64,000 bases of DNA from Amphiura filiformis (taxonomy: Eukaryota > Echinodermata > Ophiuroidea > Amphilepidida > Amphiuridae): the NCBI RefSeq assembly GCF_039555335.1, contig NC_092640.1:29178026-29242025 (forward strand), written 5' to 3'. This document shows positions 45,261 through 57,720 of this stretch, piece after piece. The notes beneath the pieces were generated by a model. It was given only the letters and a program-made list of their open reading frames with translations. It was not told the origin of the DNA and did no database searches. Every line of letters begins with the position of its first letter. Position 1 is the stretch's first letter. The translations under genes were made by a program, and so were the position numbers.

Positions 45261-45634
45261 GATTTAAATGCCAATTTTCGATCGCACGTGCCAACCTCAC
45301 AATGAAATACGTAACTACTTCGTAAGCTTTTATATTTGCATGGTTATTTTGATTATATATTAAATTTGTGTAAAAGTGTCATTTATTTGTTGTCATAAAA
45401 TTTTAATCAGTTGGTTGAACATTTTCAATTGGTTGAGACATTTAACGTTTCGTTTCATTATATTTTTGTTTGATGGATGGAGAGGTACGCCTGACGTGAG
45501 GTTATTAACCTCTACAAACATTACTCTACAAACACTACAAACATTCTAATTTACAAGCTGTAATTCATGAAATCTAATTCACAAGTTGTATTTCGTGAAC
45601 TTCAATTCATTTGTATGCATGTACATGGTTGCAG

Positions 45635-48119
45635 ACATGTCACTTGTTTCTGTTTTTCATTTACCTGAATTCCTTATTTTGTAAAGTCCAATAATATTTC
45701 TAAATTATTTTTAGCCCAAGTTGTTTACATTCTACCCCAATTTTTCTATTATTTCAGAAAATGACTTAAGTTTTAAGTTTTTCTATGTAGATGTAGCATG
45801 TAAATATTTGTAAATGAAGAGCTTATTTCCAAACCGTGTTAAGTTCACAAGATTCACTTTGAAGAAAATCAGGAATTTTCTTTATGGCAATGAAAAAAAG
45901 TTTACAGTGAAGTGAAGGTGACATATATAGGACCATAAAAAAATGTAAAGTTAAAATCTAGAGACTTTTGATTTTTTTTAATGAATTAATTTGTTTTAAA
46001 AAGAGCATGGACTTAACACATTTTAACACAAAACACAATATCTGTAACACAGAACTAACCTCATTTTTGTCAAACTAGTCTTAAAACTTAAAGCATACAA
46101 AATGTGATTCTCTCTACTATAAAACAGAATCTTGCCACAAAACACTTTGCATCTCGAACCCCCTCCTCCCGCCCATTTTTACCAAAATTTGACGTTTAAT
46201 ATTTCAAAATTCAAAACTTAGTGATTGTATTGCATTTCTCAGAATTGAATAAACATCATTTCACTGACAATAAGTGATGACCTGAAATATATACTTGTTT
46301 TATCCCATAATCACATTTTCCCCCTCCCCATATTGACAGTCATTTTTTAAAGTTTTTAATCCTTCAAGTTAAAAATTATACCTTGAATTTAGTAGCATTT
46401 TTTGGAGGTATCTATCAAATATTTCAGAAATCCCATACAAACTAATAATATTATTATTTTAAAAAAAAACCCTTTTAATGCAGACCAAATAAAAATTCCT
46501 TTAAAAAAGGAATGGGGCGCCCAATGTGAGCTAGACGTGATATGGTGAATTCCATGGTGATTCGATTTGGTATAATGATTTTTTTCTAGGGAAGAGTAGA
46601 AGATGACCAAATACAAGAGAAATGCTTCATGGAATGAAGCTTTCGTGTCAATTTGCGATTATGTGGGGTGGGAGTTCTGTTTGGGGGCCTATTGTAGTGA
46701 GGATATTGCTTTGGATATTGAAAATTGTTGAATATCGTTATGCAGGGCCTAGGGTATATGATGGATAGTATAGAAGACACAAATAAGTAAGCTTCCCCCT
46801 TAGTCATCTATACACTCATTCTTGTCACACGACGAATTTCGACAAAGTCATGTGAACCACGAGTCAAAAGTCGCCTAATTGGGCTACCATATCGCAGGGT
46901 TGGCAACTCTGGTTGCAAATATACACTTCTGACCTTCAAGCATGGACCCATGGTTCAACACAATCATGTCTTCCGAATTTATTCCTTTCTCTGCTGACCA
47001 GAATTGAACTTCGTTAATTAATGTTTTTCAGAGATAGTCACCACACAGATACTGAGCTGTGTTCTAACATAAATTTTAAAATATATGGTTCTAATATCTT
47101 TGGTCACAATCAGTCAGCAGTCAAGCACATAAACCAATTAGCGATTTCATGATTGGTCAATGGTTGTGTTGGTCAATTATAATTGATTGGTGTTGATTTA
47201 AGGATTAGGTGTGCAAAGGTCACGGTCCTGTTGCTACGGCAATCACTATGGACCACAATGGCCTCATTCCAGTGGCATATTATCAATAACCTCAATTAAA
47301 CAATCATAGTGCAAAATTTGACCTCAAGTTGCAGAGTATGAGTTTTATACTCACATTTTCAAAGGTCATTCAATGAATGCACAAATGTATTGGGGTTAAA
47401 GAACTGTGCCCTGATAGATGAGCATGTTGTAGATTCTAGTGAATATGATGAATATGGCATGTTCACACTGTAAACAACTAGTTCATGCGCAAACATGTTC
47501 AAAACATACATAATTAGAATGGTCAAATGTCACCGTCTATCGGGTTCTAAAAGGCGGTAAACTGGTTTAAGCCATACAAAGGTCACGGTTTATTTGGTGT
47601 TTTTATAAGTCCATTAATTTTGTATTTAAACAAAGAATATACGCACACCATTTTATCCCGTGCATATCAGAAAACAATAATAAAATGAAATCAAAGCATA
47701 TTGTGGTTTTATTTCTGAGCTGGGCATAATTTTAGCAAAACAATTGCGGAGTAAATCTAGCAAGAGTGAAATTAGAAGCTTTTCACAAAGTCATGCCTGT
47801 ATGGTGCCCCCCTCCGTACAGGGCGCCCTGAAAAGAACGAAGACGCAAAGCAAGGCAGTGTTATCAATTATGCAGAACTTGCCTTAATGTACGATCTTTT
47901 TTAAAAATGTTTAAATCCTTTTTCTTCCAAAATGATAATATGCAATCATTATGAAAGTTCCCAATACATTTGGACGCGAAAAACATTGGGAATTTGTAAA
48001 GAAACAACATCATAAACTTCACCTCTATCACTCGAAACATCTCGCACTATTTGGATTAGGACAGCGAATGCGGCCTCAGAGTTAGTCTCCTACGCGGCCA
48101 GTTTGGTTACGCTCCTTCC
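45635..48119. repeat. 2.48-kb direct tandem duplication, unit 1
   Basis: The unit starts at ACATGTCACTTG and ends at GGTTACGCTCCTTCC. It is nearly identical to unit 2, with a handful of substitutions and 1-2 base indels mostly in homopolymers. It contains no convincing gene. Confidence 0.95.
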
Positions 48120-50606
48120 ACATGTCACTTGTTTCTGTTTTTCATTTGCCTGAATTCCTTATTTTGTAAAGTCCAATAATATTTCTAAATTATTTTTAGC
48201 CCAAGTTGTTTACATTCTACCCCAATTTTTCTATTATTTCAGAAAATGACTTAAGTTTTAAGTTTTTCTATGTAGATGTAGCATGTAAATATTTGTAAAT
48301 GAAGAGCTTATTTCCAAACCGTGTTAAGTTCACAAGATTCACTTTGAAGAAAATCAGGAATTTTCTTTATGGCAATGAAAAAAGTTTACAGTGAAGTGAA
48401 GGTGACATATATAGGACCATAAAAAAATGTAAAGTTAAAATCTAGAGACTTTTGATTTTTTTTAATGAATTAATTTGTTTTAAAAGAGCATGGACTTAAC
48501 ACATTTTAACACAAAACACAATATCTGTAACACAGAACTAACCTCATTTTTGTCAAACTAGTCTTAAAACTTAAAGCATACAAAATGTGATTCTCTCTAC
48601 TATAAAACAGAATCTTGCCACAAAACACTTTGCATCTCGAACCCCCTCCTCCCGCCCATTTTTACCAAAATTTGACGTTTAATATTTCAAAATTCAAAAC
48701 TTAGTGATTGTATTGCATTTCTCAGAATTGAATAAACATCATTTCACTGACAATAAGTGATGACCTGAAATATATACTTGTTTTATCCCATAATCACATT
48801 TCCCCCTCCCCATATTGACAGTCATTTTTAAAGTTTTAATCCTTCAAGTTAAAAATTATACCTTGAATTTAGTAGCATTTTTTGGAGGTATCTATCAAAT
48901 ATTTCAGAAATCCCATACAAACTAATAATATTATTATTTAAAAAAAAAACCCTTTTAATGCAGACCAAATAAAAATTCCTTTAAAAAAGGAATGGGGCGC
49001 CCAATGTGAGCTAGACGTGATATGGTGAATTCCATGGTGATTCGATTTGGTATAATGATTTTTTTCTAGGGAAGAGTAGAAGATGACCAAATACAAGAGA
49101 AATGCTTCATGGAATGAAGCTTTCGTGTCAATTTGCGATTATGTGGGGTGGGAGTTCTGTTTGGGGGCCTATTGTAGTGAGGATATTGCTTTGGATATTG
49201 AAAATTGTTGAATATCGTTATGCAGGGCCTAGGGTATATGATGGATAGTATAGAAGACACAAATAAGTAAGCTTCCCCCTTAGTCATCTATACACTCATT
49301 CTTGTCACACGACGAATTTCGACAAAGTCATGTGAACCACGAGTCAAAAGTCGCCTAATTGGGCTACCATATCGCAGGGTTGGCAACTCTGGTTGCAAAT
49401 ATACACTTCTGACCTTCAAGCATGGACCCATGGTTCAACACAATCATGTCTTCCGAATTTATTCCTTTCTCTGCTGACCAGAATTGAACTTCGTTAATTA
49501 ATGTTTTTTCAGAGATAGTCACCACACAGATACTGAGCTGTGTTCTAACATAAATTTTAAAATATATGGTTCTAATATCTTTGGTCACAATCAGTCAGCA
49601 GTCAAGCACATAAACCAATTAGCGATTTCATGATTGGTCAATGGTTGTGTTGGTCAATTATAATTGATTGGTGTTGATTTAAGGATTAGGTGTGCAAAGG
49701 TCACGGTCCTGTTGCTACGGCAATCACTATGGACCACAATGGCCTCATTCCAGTGGCATATTATCAATAACCTCAATTAAACAATCATAGTGCAAAATTT
49801 GACCTCAAGTTGCAGAGTATGAGTTTTATACTCACATTTTCAAAGGTCATTCAATGAATGCACAAATGTATTGGGGTTAAAGAACTGTGCCCTGATAGAT
49901 GAGCATGTTGTAGATTCTAGTGAATATGATGAATATGGCATGTTCACACTGTAAACAACTAGTTCATGCGCAAACATGTTCAAAACATACATAATTAGAA
50001 TGGTCAAATGTCACCGTCTATCGGGTTCTAAAAGGCGGTAAACTGGTTTAAGCCATACAAAGGTCACGGTTTATTTGGTGTTTTTATAAGTCCATTAATT
50101 TTGTATTTAAACAAAGAATATACGCACACCATTTTATCCCGTGCATATCAGAAAACAATAATAAAATGAAATCAAAGCATATTTTGGTTTTATTTCTGAG
50201 CTGGGCATAATTTTAGCAAAACAATTGCGGAGTAAATCTAGCAAGAGTGAAATTAGAAGCTTTTCACAAAGTCATGCCTGTATGGTGCCCCCTCCGTACA
50301 GGGCGCCCCGAAAAGAACGAAGACGCAAAGCAAGGCAGTGTTATCAATTATGCAGAACTTGCCTTAATGTACGATCTTTTTTAAAAATGTTTAAATCCTT
50401 TTTTCTTCCAAAATGATAATATGCAATCATTATGAAAGTTCCCAATACATTTGGACGCGAAAAACATTGGGAATTTGTAAAGAAACAACATCATAAACTT
50501 CACCTCTATCACTCGAAACATCTCGCACTATTTGGATTAGGACAGCGAATGCGGCCTCAGAGTTAGTCTCCTACGCGGCCAGTTTGGTTACGCTCCTTCC
50601 ACATGT
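48120..50606. repeat. 2.48-kb direct tandem duplication, unit 2
   Basis: Second copy of 45635-48119. ACATGT occurs at the start of unit 1 (45635), at the junction (48120) and at the end (50601), which is a 6-bp junction microhomology. A 74-codon minus-strand frame at 49364-49588 is broken in unit 1 by one missing T, which argues against it being a gene. Confidence 0.95.
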
Positions 50607-50627
50607 GGAGGGAGCGTAACCAAACTA
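50580..50627. repeat. Near-perfect palindrome centred on ACATGT
   Basis: AGTTTGGTTACGCTCCTTCC is followed by ACATGT and then GGAGGGAGCGTAACCAAACT. Only one base pair is mismatched over 20-base arms. Its centre coincides with the end of the tandem duplication. Confidence 0.93.
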
Positions 50628-50869
50628 GTTTTGTAGGACCAATAGAAAATCATCCCGTTTTGATACAAATAGGGCGAATTTGACAGTTTGCTCATAGATT
50701 TAAGTTAGAACATGTGTAAGTATTACAAATATGCCAAAAAATCGGGTTTGAAAAAAATTAAGATAAATTCTGAAAAAAGATCGTACATTAAGGCTTGAAC
50801 TATTGGAAGCCCTATGCCGTGCTACTTGCCTACAAGCTGCCGCATTTCTCTTGCTCTGATTGGATTATT

Positions 50870-51090
50870 GTCCACGAGGGCAGTGTTCGTGGACTTAACA
50901 CAGTTTGCTACAAACCTGGGTTGGACTTAACACATTTTGGAAAAAAATCTATACTTTGAGTGTAAATATTTCGGGACTTAACTCATTTTGGGAAAAACCA
51001 CACACATTGCTGGAAAGCCCTAGTTACTCATTACCCATTTTCATCAAAATCTCAATTTTGAAGGTGGATGGACTTAACACGGTGTGGAAA
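50870..51090. repeat. GGACTTAACACA-type short repeats
   Basis: The phrase GACTTAACACA/GACTTAACTCA followed by TTTTGG recurs at irregular spacing about four times. Origin unknown. Confidence 0.55.
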
Positions 51091-51306
51091 TAAGCTCTTC
51101 AAATACAACGTGACAAAACTACAGCAAGTCTTGAATTTTGCAATTGTTAGTTTGGTAAAGTACAATACAATCGTGTAAAAAACAGATTTTTGAAAACTAT
51201 TGAAGGCGACCTTCTCAGCAAATGTTACAATATGGCTTAGGTTCATAAGTTAAAATCAAATAATGTTGTATGTACCGTTTTTGTATTTTGTAAGTATACT
51301 TACTGC

Positions 51307-52150
51307 TTACTGCTCCCTTAACCGGCTTGGTCGTCGGGGCACCACTAATGACATCTTAACCATCTCTCTCCATCTGTTCCTGTCTTCCACTGCCCTCTGT
51401 GAGGTGGCAAAGTTCAGGCCAATCCATTCTTTTATGTTGTCTTCCCATCTCTTTTTCTGTCTTCCTCTCTTTCTTGAACCATTCACCTTGAAAGAATCGT
51501 GGCTGATGCGCTTGAGAACCATGAGGGAACAGTCAGCATTGGAGGTAGAACGGTATCCAATTTTCGCTTCGCTGATGATATAGATGGCTTAGCTGTAGTG
51601 AGCAAGAACTGAAGTCCCTGATTAACAATCTCCATCAAACATCACAGAGGTATGGAATGGAAATAAGCCCAGAAAAGACCAAACTGATGACCAACAATCC
51701 ATCAGGAATCAGTGAAGCAGTAGACATAAGTGAGGAAAGGTTAGGCACAGTAACCAGCTTCAAATATCTTCAACGGTGCGATGATATCAGACGAAGGCTT
51801 CAAACCTGAAGTGCTCTCCAGGATCTCACAAACACCTAGTGCTATGGCTAAATTAAAGCCATTGTGGAAAGACACGAACATCTCTCTAGGATCAAAAATC
51901 AAGCTAATGCGCACCCTCGGACCAGGGTGAAGCAAGCTATCCCGCGGTCCCTATGACAACCTGACAACAGAGCTGTATTAAAGGTGTCAGTTAAGGAGTC
52001 CAAATCCAGGTCTGTATCATTCAGGCAGATCAGCGGTGCAAGTTTCCCTCCGATGTTAGCTGCAAATTCTCCTGCCACTTCTGGGTCCTTTAGCTTCTCG
52101 AGGTCAATCTTGAGAGTTGATAACTGACTTTCTCTGCATGAGCTGTCTTA
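51307..52150 (-). mobile_element. LINE remnant with an internal inverted segment
   Basis: On the minus strand 52150-51965 encodes a LINE linker (KLKDPEVAGEFAANIGGKLA), and 51522-51307 encodes a C terminus (GRQKKRWEDNIKEWIGLNF). Between them, 51521-51930 carries the RT part on the plus strand: NFRFADDIDGLA, GMEISPEKTKLMTNNPSG, VTSFKYL and KLKPLWKDTNISLGSKIKLM. All three pieces belong to one protein type. Stops and shifts show it is dead. Confidence 0.8.
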
Positions 52151-53459
52151 ATTTTGCATCCCTGTTCAGTATTAAGAAATGATGTCATTTCATCGTTGCG
52201 GACGTGTGAATTGAAATATTTCAATTTGTATTTCCCCAACAAAAAAATGTATGTCCGCAACAGAGAACATTGAGAAATGTTGACCAAAAGATAAAGACTC
52301 TGATTTATTTTCTTTGCTGGTTTTCTTTAGCTTTGTCCCTCTATCAGTCACCATCAAAGATCTGAACACTACAAAGCAATTGTAACTGAAACACATCACA
52401 AGTAACTCAAAAAGTTCACTTTCTGTGAATATGTCCTCAACGGAGGTGTTTTTGTGACCTGTCATGCCAACTGAGAATGGGATTTGAATTAAAGTTCTAT
52501 CAGAGATACTTCAAATACAACGGTTCAAAATCCCAAAGCCTCAATAATTTAGATTAGAAGTTCTAGGTCCTCAAAGTCTTCTGGATTTATATCTGCAACT
52601 ACAGAACTGCCCAAGTACAAATTTAATTAAATATTTCTAGAGAGGGCTATAGCTAAAACAAAATATGTCCTATACCTTAGTGGCTATGAAACAAAAGTGC
52701 AAGGGAGTACTGAAATTGAAAATAAATGTAGATTCTAATTTTTTGAAACAGTAGTGGATGATTAAAATACAACATTTTCACCTTTCATTCATAGTACAAA
52801 TCCTGACTAAACACAAACAAGTGTTTTGTAGTGCGACAAATTCATTTTTGTCAAGTGAAAAATAACATTGTCAACATGACAAACTAATTTTACTGAAATA
52901 CAAGTTTTACAAATTAATGAGTCTTAAAAAAAAAAGTGGCCTATGGACATGATGGAACAGCACACACGCAAAGGCGATCGGAATCAACTGACATTTTGGG
53001 AATAAGCTTTTTTCATGCGTATCCTCTGAAAAATGTCATAAAAAGAGGCTAGGATCACGAAATACTTCTTTAAGGTGAAGAGGGTCAAATTAAAAGGTAA
53101 CATGTTGTTTGGAAGGTCACAGGACATCCAGAAACCATAAAAAACACCTAATTGAGAATAGTTTAGGTCTAAGGTCATGCAGAGGTCATGAAATTCAGAA
53201 GCCACCCCCTGATATATGTGGCTCATGAGCCACAGCAGCTCTAGTTCATTTTGCTTAGGTTGTATTACATATCATATTCACGTGATTCTAAACTCGTGAC
53301 GCGCAACTATAACTGATCAATATCTTGAAGTTCCATTTTTGTAAATGCTGGGTACCTCCTTTTTTATTCCTTCCTACACCACATTTCGCCATACTGCATT
53401 CTAGAAACGCTTGCTGTTAGAATAAGAAAAATTTTAATGCTAAATTATTGCACATTCTA
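52151..53459. other. Gene-free stretch
   Basis: Short open frames only, none resembling a known family. A frame at 52190-52465 (minus) has ordinary composition but no supporting context. Confidence 0.45.
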
Positions 53460-53775
53460 GGGAAGCGTGGTTACCGTTTTGAAATAACCGAGTGAGAGGG
53501 TTTTCAAGAAAATATTTTTCCTGTCAAAACTGAAGCATCCTCGGTATAAAAGAAAATATGAATATTAACTGCACGTCATCTATAACGATTCGTGATACCC
53601 AATTGTGGCACATTTGAGGTCGTTTATGAGGCAGAGAATTTTATTTCAATTTTATATACGCCAAAATATTTTTTGAATTGAGCAAGAATAAGGATAGAAA
53701 AATCGTTGAAAATTCTATGTATAAATAACATTAGACCCGGCATAAGATTATTGTTTCGTTTTTATGGTAATCTAA
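53460..53775 (-). repeat. Dispersed repeat X, copy 2
   Basis: Reverse complement of 13915-14180, extended by a few insertions. It lies about 0.9 kb from a SINE, as copy 1 lies about 0.3 kb from the other SINE. Confidence 0.7.
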
Positions 53776-54711
53776 TCTTTTATTTCCTGAAGAAACATTT
53801 GGGGTCTAAAATGGATTTTTTATGTAATTGATAAAAACATCGAACGTGTATACAAGAAAAATGGTAGGTTCCTCTATAGTATTTTACTGACCATGGAAAT
53901 GTACTGACACCGCACAGTGACATCGCCCCGATATCTTCATAGTAGAAATCGCCATGGTAGGTTGAATCCACAGCCACCGATGGCCATTTTATTCGGACCT
54001 TATGAGATGCATATTATTAGCGAAGTGACCTGACTAAGGCTACTGACAATAGACGGGGTAATTGATTTCTCGCTGTGTGAGCAAGCTTGTATTCGACATT
54101 GCGGTCAATGGTTATACTGTCTCCACTTGAGTGAGTGCCGCTATAGCCTGCTGCGCACTGTAGTCCATGGACCAACGCAATATAAAATTGAGAGTTTTGG
54201 TCAAATTTTGAGTTCAAAGCGCACGGCCAATTTTCAAAGCGCACGCCAACGACTATAATATCTGTTCAACACGTATTTTCAAGTGTATGAGACCACATCT
54301 GGTTTCTTGAGAAAAATTCATTTACGGGAGATATTCATCATTTTCTAACCCAGTATCAGAAGATTTTCGTCTGATATCAAAATCGTGCATAGCAATTCAC
54401 GTGTATCGATCCCGTGTATTCATTTTAATGTCTCTGCTGCACCAAATAATTATTAGCCAGGCGATGTCGGTGTGCACCGTGCGAGCACATGTCAAAATCG
54501 ATATAATGTATTGTCCATATAGACGCGCATTTATCATGTTTATTGTCGGATTAACAAACAATTGAGCGCTATTAATACACATTAATGATTTTAGGCAAAT
54601 AAAATTCCAAAATATGGTACGTTTTCTGCTTTTGCTTGTCACGTGGTAGGCCTGTATTGAAGTTGCGATTATATCTTCAAATAAGTTTCAAATGGATTCC
54701 ATCAAGACAAG

Positions 54712-54895
54712 TGGCCGAGTGGTCTAAGGCGCTAGGCTCATACAGCATATCCAAAGCGGCGTGGTGCGCCGTGAGTTCGAACCCCGCCTCTGCCAAACTT
54801 TAAAAGAAGTAAAATTTAAATTTAACTTTTTTTAAATTTCATATTGGGGAAATGTGACTGGGAGAATTTATGTATGGCGTGGAGTGGTGTGATTC
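54712..54895 (+). mobile_element. tRNA-Leu-like SINE, copy 2
   Basis: The head GTGGCCGAGTGGTCTAAGGC with B box GAGTTCGAACCCC and a long variable arm resembles tRNA-Leu. Its 5' acceptor strand does not pair properly with CCTCTGCCA. The body contains AAATTTCATATTGGGGAAAT and GACTGGGAGAATTTATGTAT, shared with 13440-13630. Confidence 0.78.
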
Positions 54896-56550
54896 CTTCC
54901 TAGCTGATCTGCTTTATCGCTTATCTGCTTATAGCTAAACGATGATGTAGTCGCTATAGCGATGAGCAACTAAGATCTGACCAATAAGCGTGGTCGTTTA
55001 TTTGTTTTTTTGGAAAGAATAAACAGCTTCATTGGTTATAAATCAATATCTCGCGCACGATTCGAATGTAAATTCAACTTGTCTAGTAACTCAATATTTT
55101 TTAATATTTCGAATATAAATTTAGCTTGCTTATTAATCGGCTAGTTGTTGCTTACGTGGTTTATGTCGTGTGTTAAAGGACAATTATATTTCTCCAATAC
55201 ACCGATGTTAAATTTCAAACTTTATTCGAGTATCAGAGTGTAAGGAAAACAAACCTGTTGTTGAGAATCACTCTGTTCTGTTCAAATACTTCCCAACGAA
55301 ACCAGGCGACTCATTGACTTAAAAGATTATTTACAACTGCTTGGTACATGTAGAGATACTGATGAAACTGAGGCGTGGCCCAGGGAAGTGAAAACTGAAA
55401 GCGGATCGTTAGCTAGAACGGTAAATGCTTAGGGGCAAGGGGTAACGACGAAACACGGATATCATTTCGTTTTGGATCTGTGGCACGGACTTATTCTCTG
55501 AACTGAAAAGAATCGAGAACAAAAACGTAAGTTTTGTTTTAATCTATGAACAATAAGAACATGATAAATGATAAACAACTATAATCCTTTCAAAAATTCT
55601 TCGAAATAATTTGTTTAAAATACTTAAAACTCTCATTTTGGCTCCACTGGGGGTGAAAAAAGAATCAGAAAAAGAATAGTTTTAACTGTCTAGAGTGCTT
55701 CCATGTCCAGCTATTAAAACAATTATCAAGGTCAAAGTAACCCAATGCGAATGAATGGATAATGTAATAATTTGCTATGTTACCAAGGTAACAAGACATC
55801 CTACACAGGGCTAACATTCTTTTGCTGATTTCTGATGGCAAAACATTTCAACAAAATCGGAGCGGTTTAAAATTTCGTCCCCTGTGAGGCCCAAATTACA
55901 CTTATGACGTCACAATCTTACCGCTTGTGCCAATGACTCCAGAACCGTACATATAGTAGATGGGTCAAACTATACTTTATCTGAATTCTTATGACTAGAG
56001 GAACACATTGGTGTTGATTTTAACGAAGTCCGAACAATCATGAACTTGACCCCTGTGTAAAATTTCAACCACCTTTTCCCACCAAATAAGAGTGTTTTTG
56101 AGATGCCGCCACAGCCTTATAATGATCAGCTCTAAAACTACTGTATCTCTGCCAAATACGGTAAATTTAACATAATTTGCACGATGGTTACGCAAATCTA
56201 TTGGACTATTAGAAGCGTCGAGTTGCGGTTGAATACATTTTACCGTATTACGCTGTTTCTATTCTATAAACTATTTAGCTAGTTATCAGTCCTGCTAATT
56301 CATGTAATTATAAAACTCCGCGGTGCAGTGTGAACAAACCAGGGAAGCAAACTCCAGGCACAAAGGGATTTACTATCTATCCTGTTTGACCGAATGAAAC
56401 AGATATTCCTTTTAGTTAGTTCTGATTGGCAATAAAAATCGAATTGCAAGTTAAGGGGAAATAGGCCAAAAACATGCAATTTTGCATGTTTTCTTACAAT
56501 TGTAATCACAAAATCACAAACAGTATTCAAAATCTTGAGTATAGGATAAG
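54896..56550. other. Gene-free stretch
   Basis: No coding region, array or element was recognised. Confidence 0.5.
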
Positions 56551-56558
56551 AGTTAGCT

Positions 56559-56725
56559 CAGTGGTGTAGCGTGATGGGGGTGGGGGCACCGATATTAATT
56601 GGGGATCACCGGGTCTGATGGGGGGGCACAAGCCATTTTTAGCAATTTTCCTATGGGATTTTCTCAATTTTGCAATCGATTGGGGCACGTGCCCCCCCCC
56701 GTGTCCCTATGACGCTACGCCACTG
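56559..56725. mobile_element. hAT-like MITE with perfect 8-bp target duplication
   Basis: This 167-bp element starts CAGTGGTGTAGCGTGATGGG and ends ATGACGCTACGCCACTG. AGTTAGCT flanks both sides exactly (56551-56558 and 56726-56733). It is related in its ends to 44985-45260. Confidence 0.93.
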
Positions 56726-56733
56726 AGTTAGCT

Positions 56734-57720
56734 CATAATTTTAATATTTAATGTTATTTTTGATAAGTGGTTATGAAAAAGATTAGAAAATGTATTTTCC
56801 AAAAATTAGAACGCATTGTAAAATGCATGTTTTGGCCCTCATTTCCCAAAATTGACCAAACATTAAAATTAATTTCACTGCCAGTTAGAACTAACTCAAG
56901 GATTTAGCTATAATTCATTCGAAAAAACAGGATAATATTTTTAATGCAAACAAGAACAAAAGACAAAAACAAACAACAACAATCAAACAATTGTGATGTG
57001 AATTAAAGTTTTAACTTCAACACTACACTATTTTCGCTCACCTGGAACGTTTTCACTAGTCCGACTAGCGTATTCAGCAGATGGTGATGCTGTGATGATA
57101 TCTTGTCTACAATCGGGATATCTCTCACTGACTTTAATTCATTTTATCTACAACCACGAATGAATATCCATTCGTAGAATTGTGATGTGCCCTGAGTAAT
57201 TTAATTTGATTATTTATCTTTGTTTACAAAATTACATGAGCGATGACATTTTGGGAGAATTCCCCTCTCAAATTGAATCATATCTAATATGGGATATTTG
57301 GGAAAAAACCTGAGATTGTAAAGTGAAGATGACATCATATGGGATTCCCCTCAGGAAGTGGTGTCATGGGATTCCCCTCAGGAAGTGATGTCATGTGAAA
57401 GGTTAATGTTATAATTAAGACTTGGGATTTCCCAAGATTACATCATGTCTTGTGAAAATAACAATTGGCTATTAATATTTGGGATTTCCCAGTGCTTGGT
57501 GTATAAGAAAATGTAAACATAATTATTCACAGTTAATAGTGTTGATCTGAGCTAGCTAATATGCTTACAGTCCAATTCCTTCAAAGAATTGGACATTGCG
57601 AACCAGAAATATTTTATGTAGTCAATGTACTACTGCCTGCCAGTGTTGTCGGAGAAGATCTAGAATACATCAAAAAATGCACTTCTTCCAAGATAGGAAT
57701 ATATACTCTCTAAATGTAAA
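56734..57720. other. Gene-free stretch with a short duplication
   Basis: GGGATTCCCCTCAGGAAGTG occurs twice in tandem at about 57341-57390. Nothing else was recognised. Confidence 0.5.

Noticed and set aside
49364-49588. 74-codon frame in duplication unit 2
   Set aside because: The same frame is broken by one missing T in the otherwise nearly identical unit 1, and no family match is seen.
54712-54800. tRNA-Leu gene
   Set aside because: The 5' acceptor strand does not pair with the 3' strand, and the SINE body follows directly.
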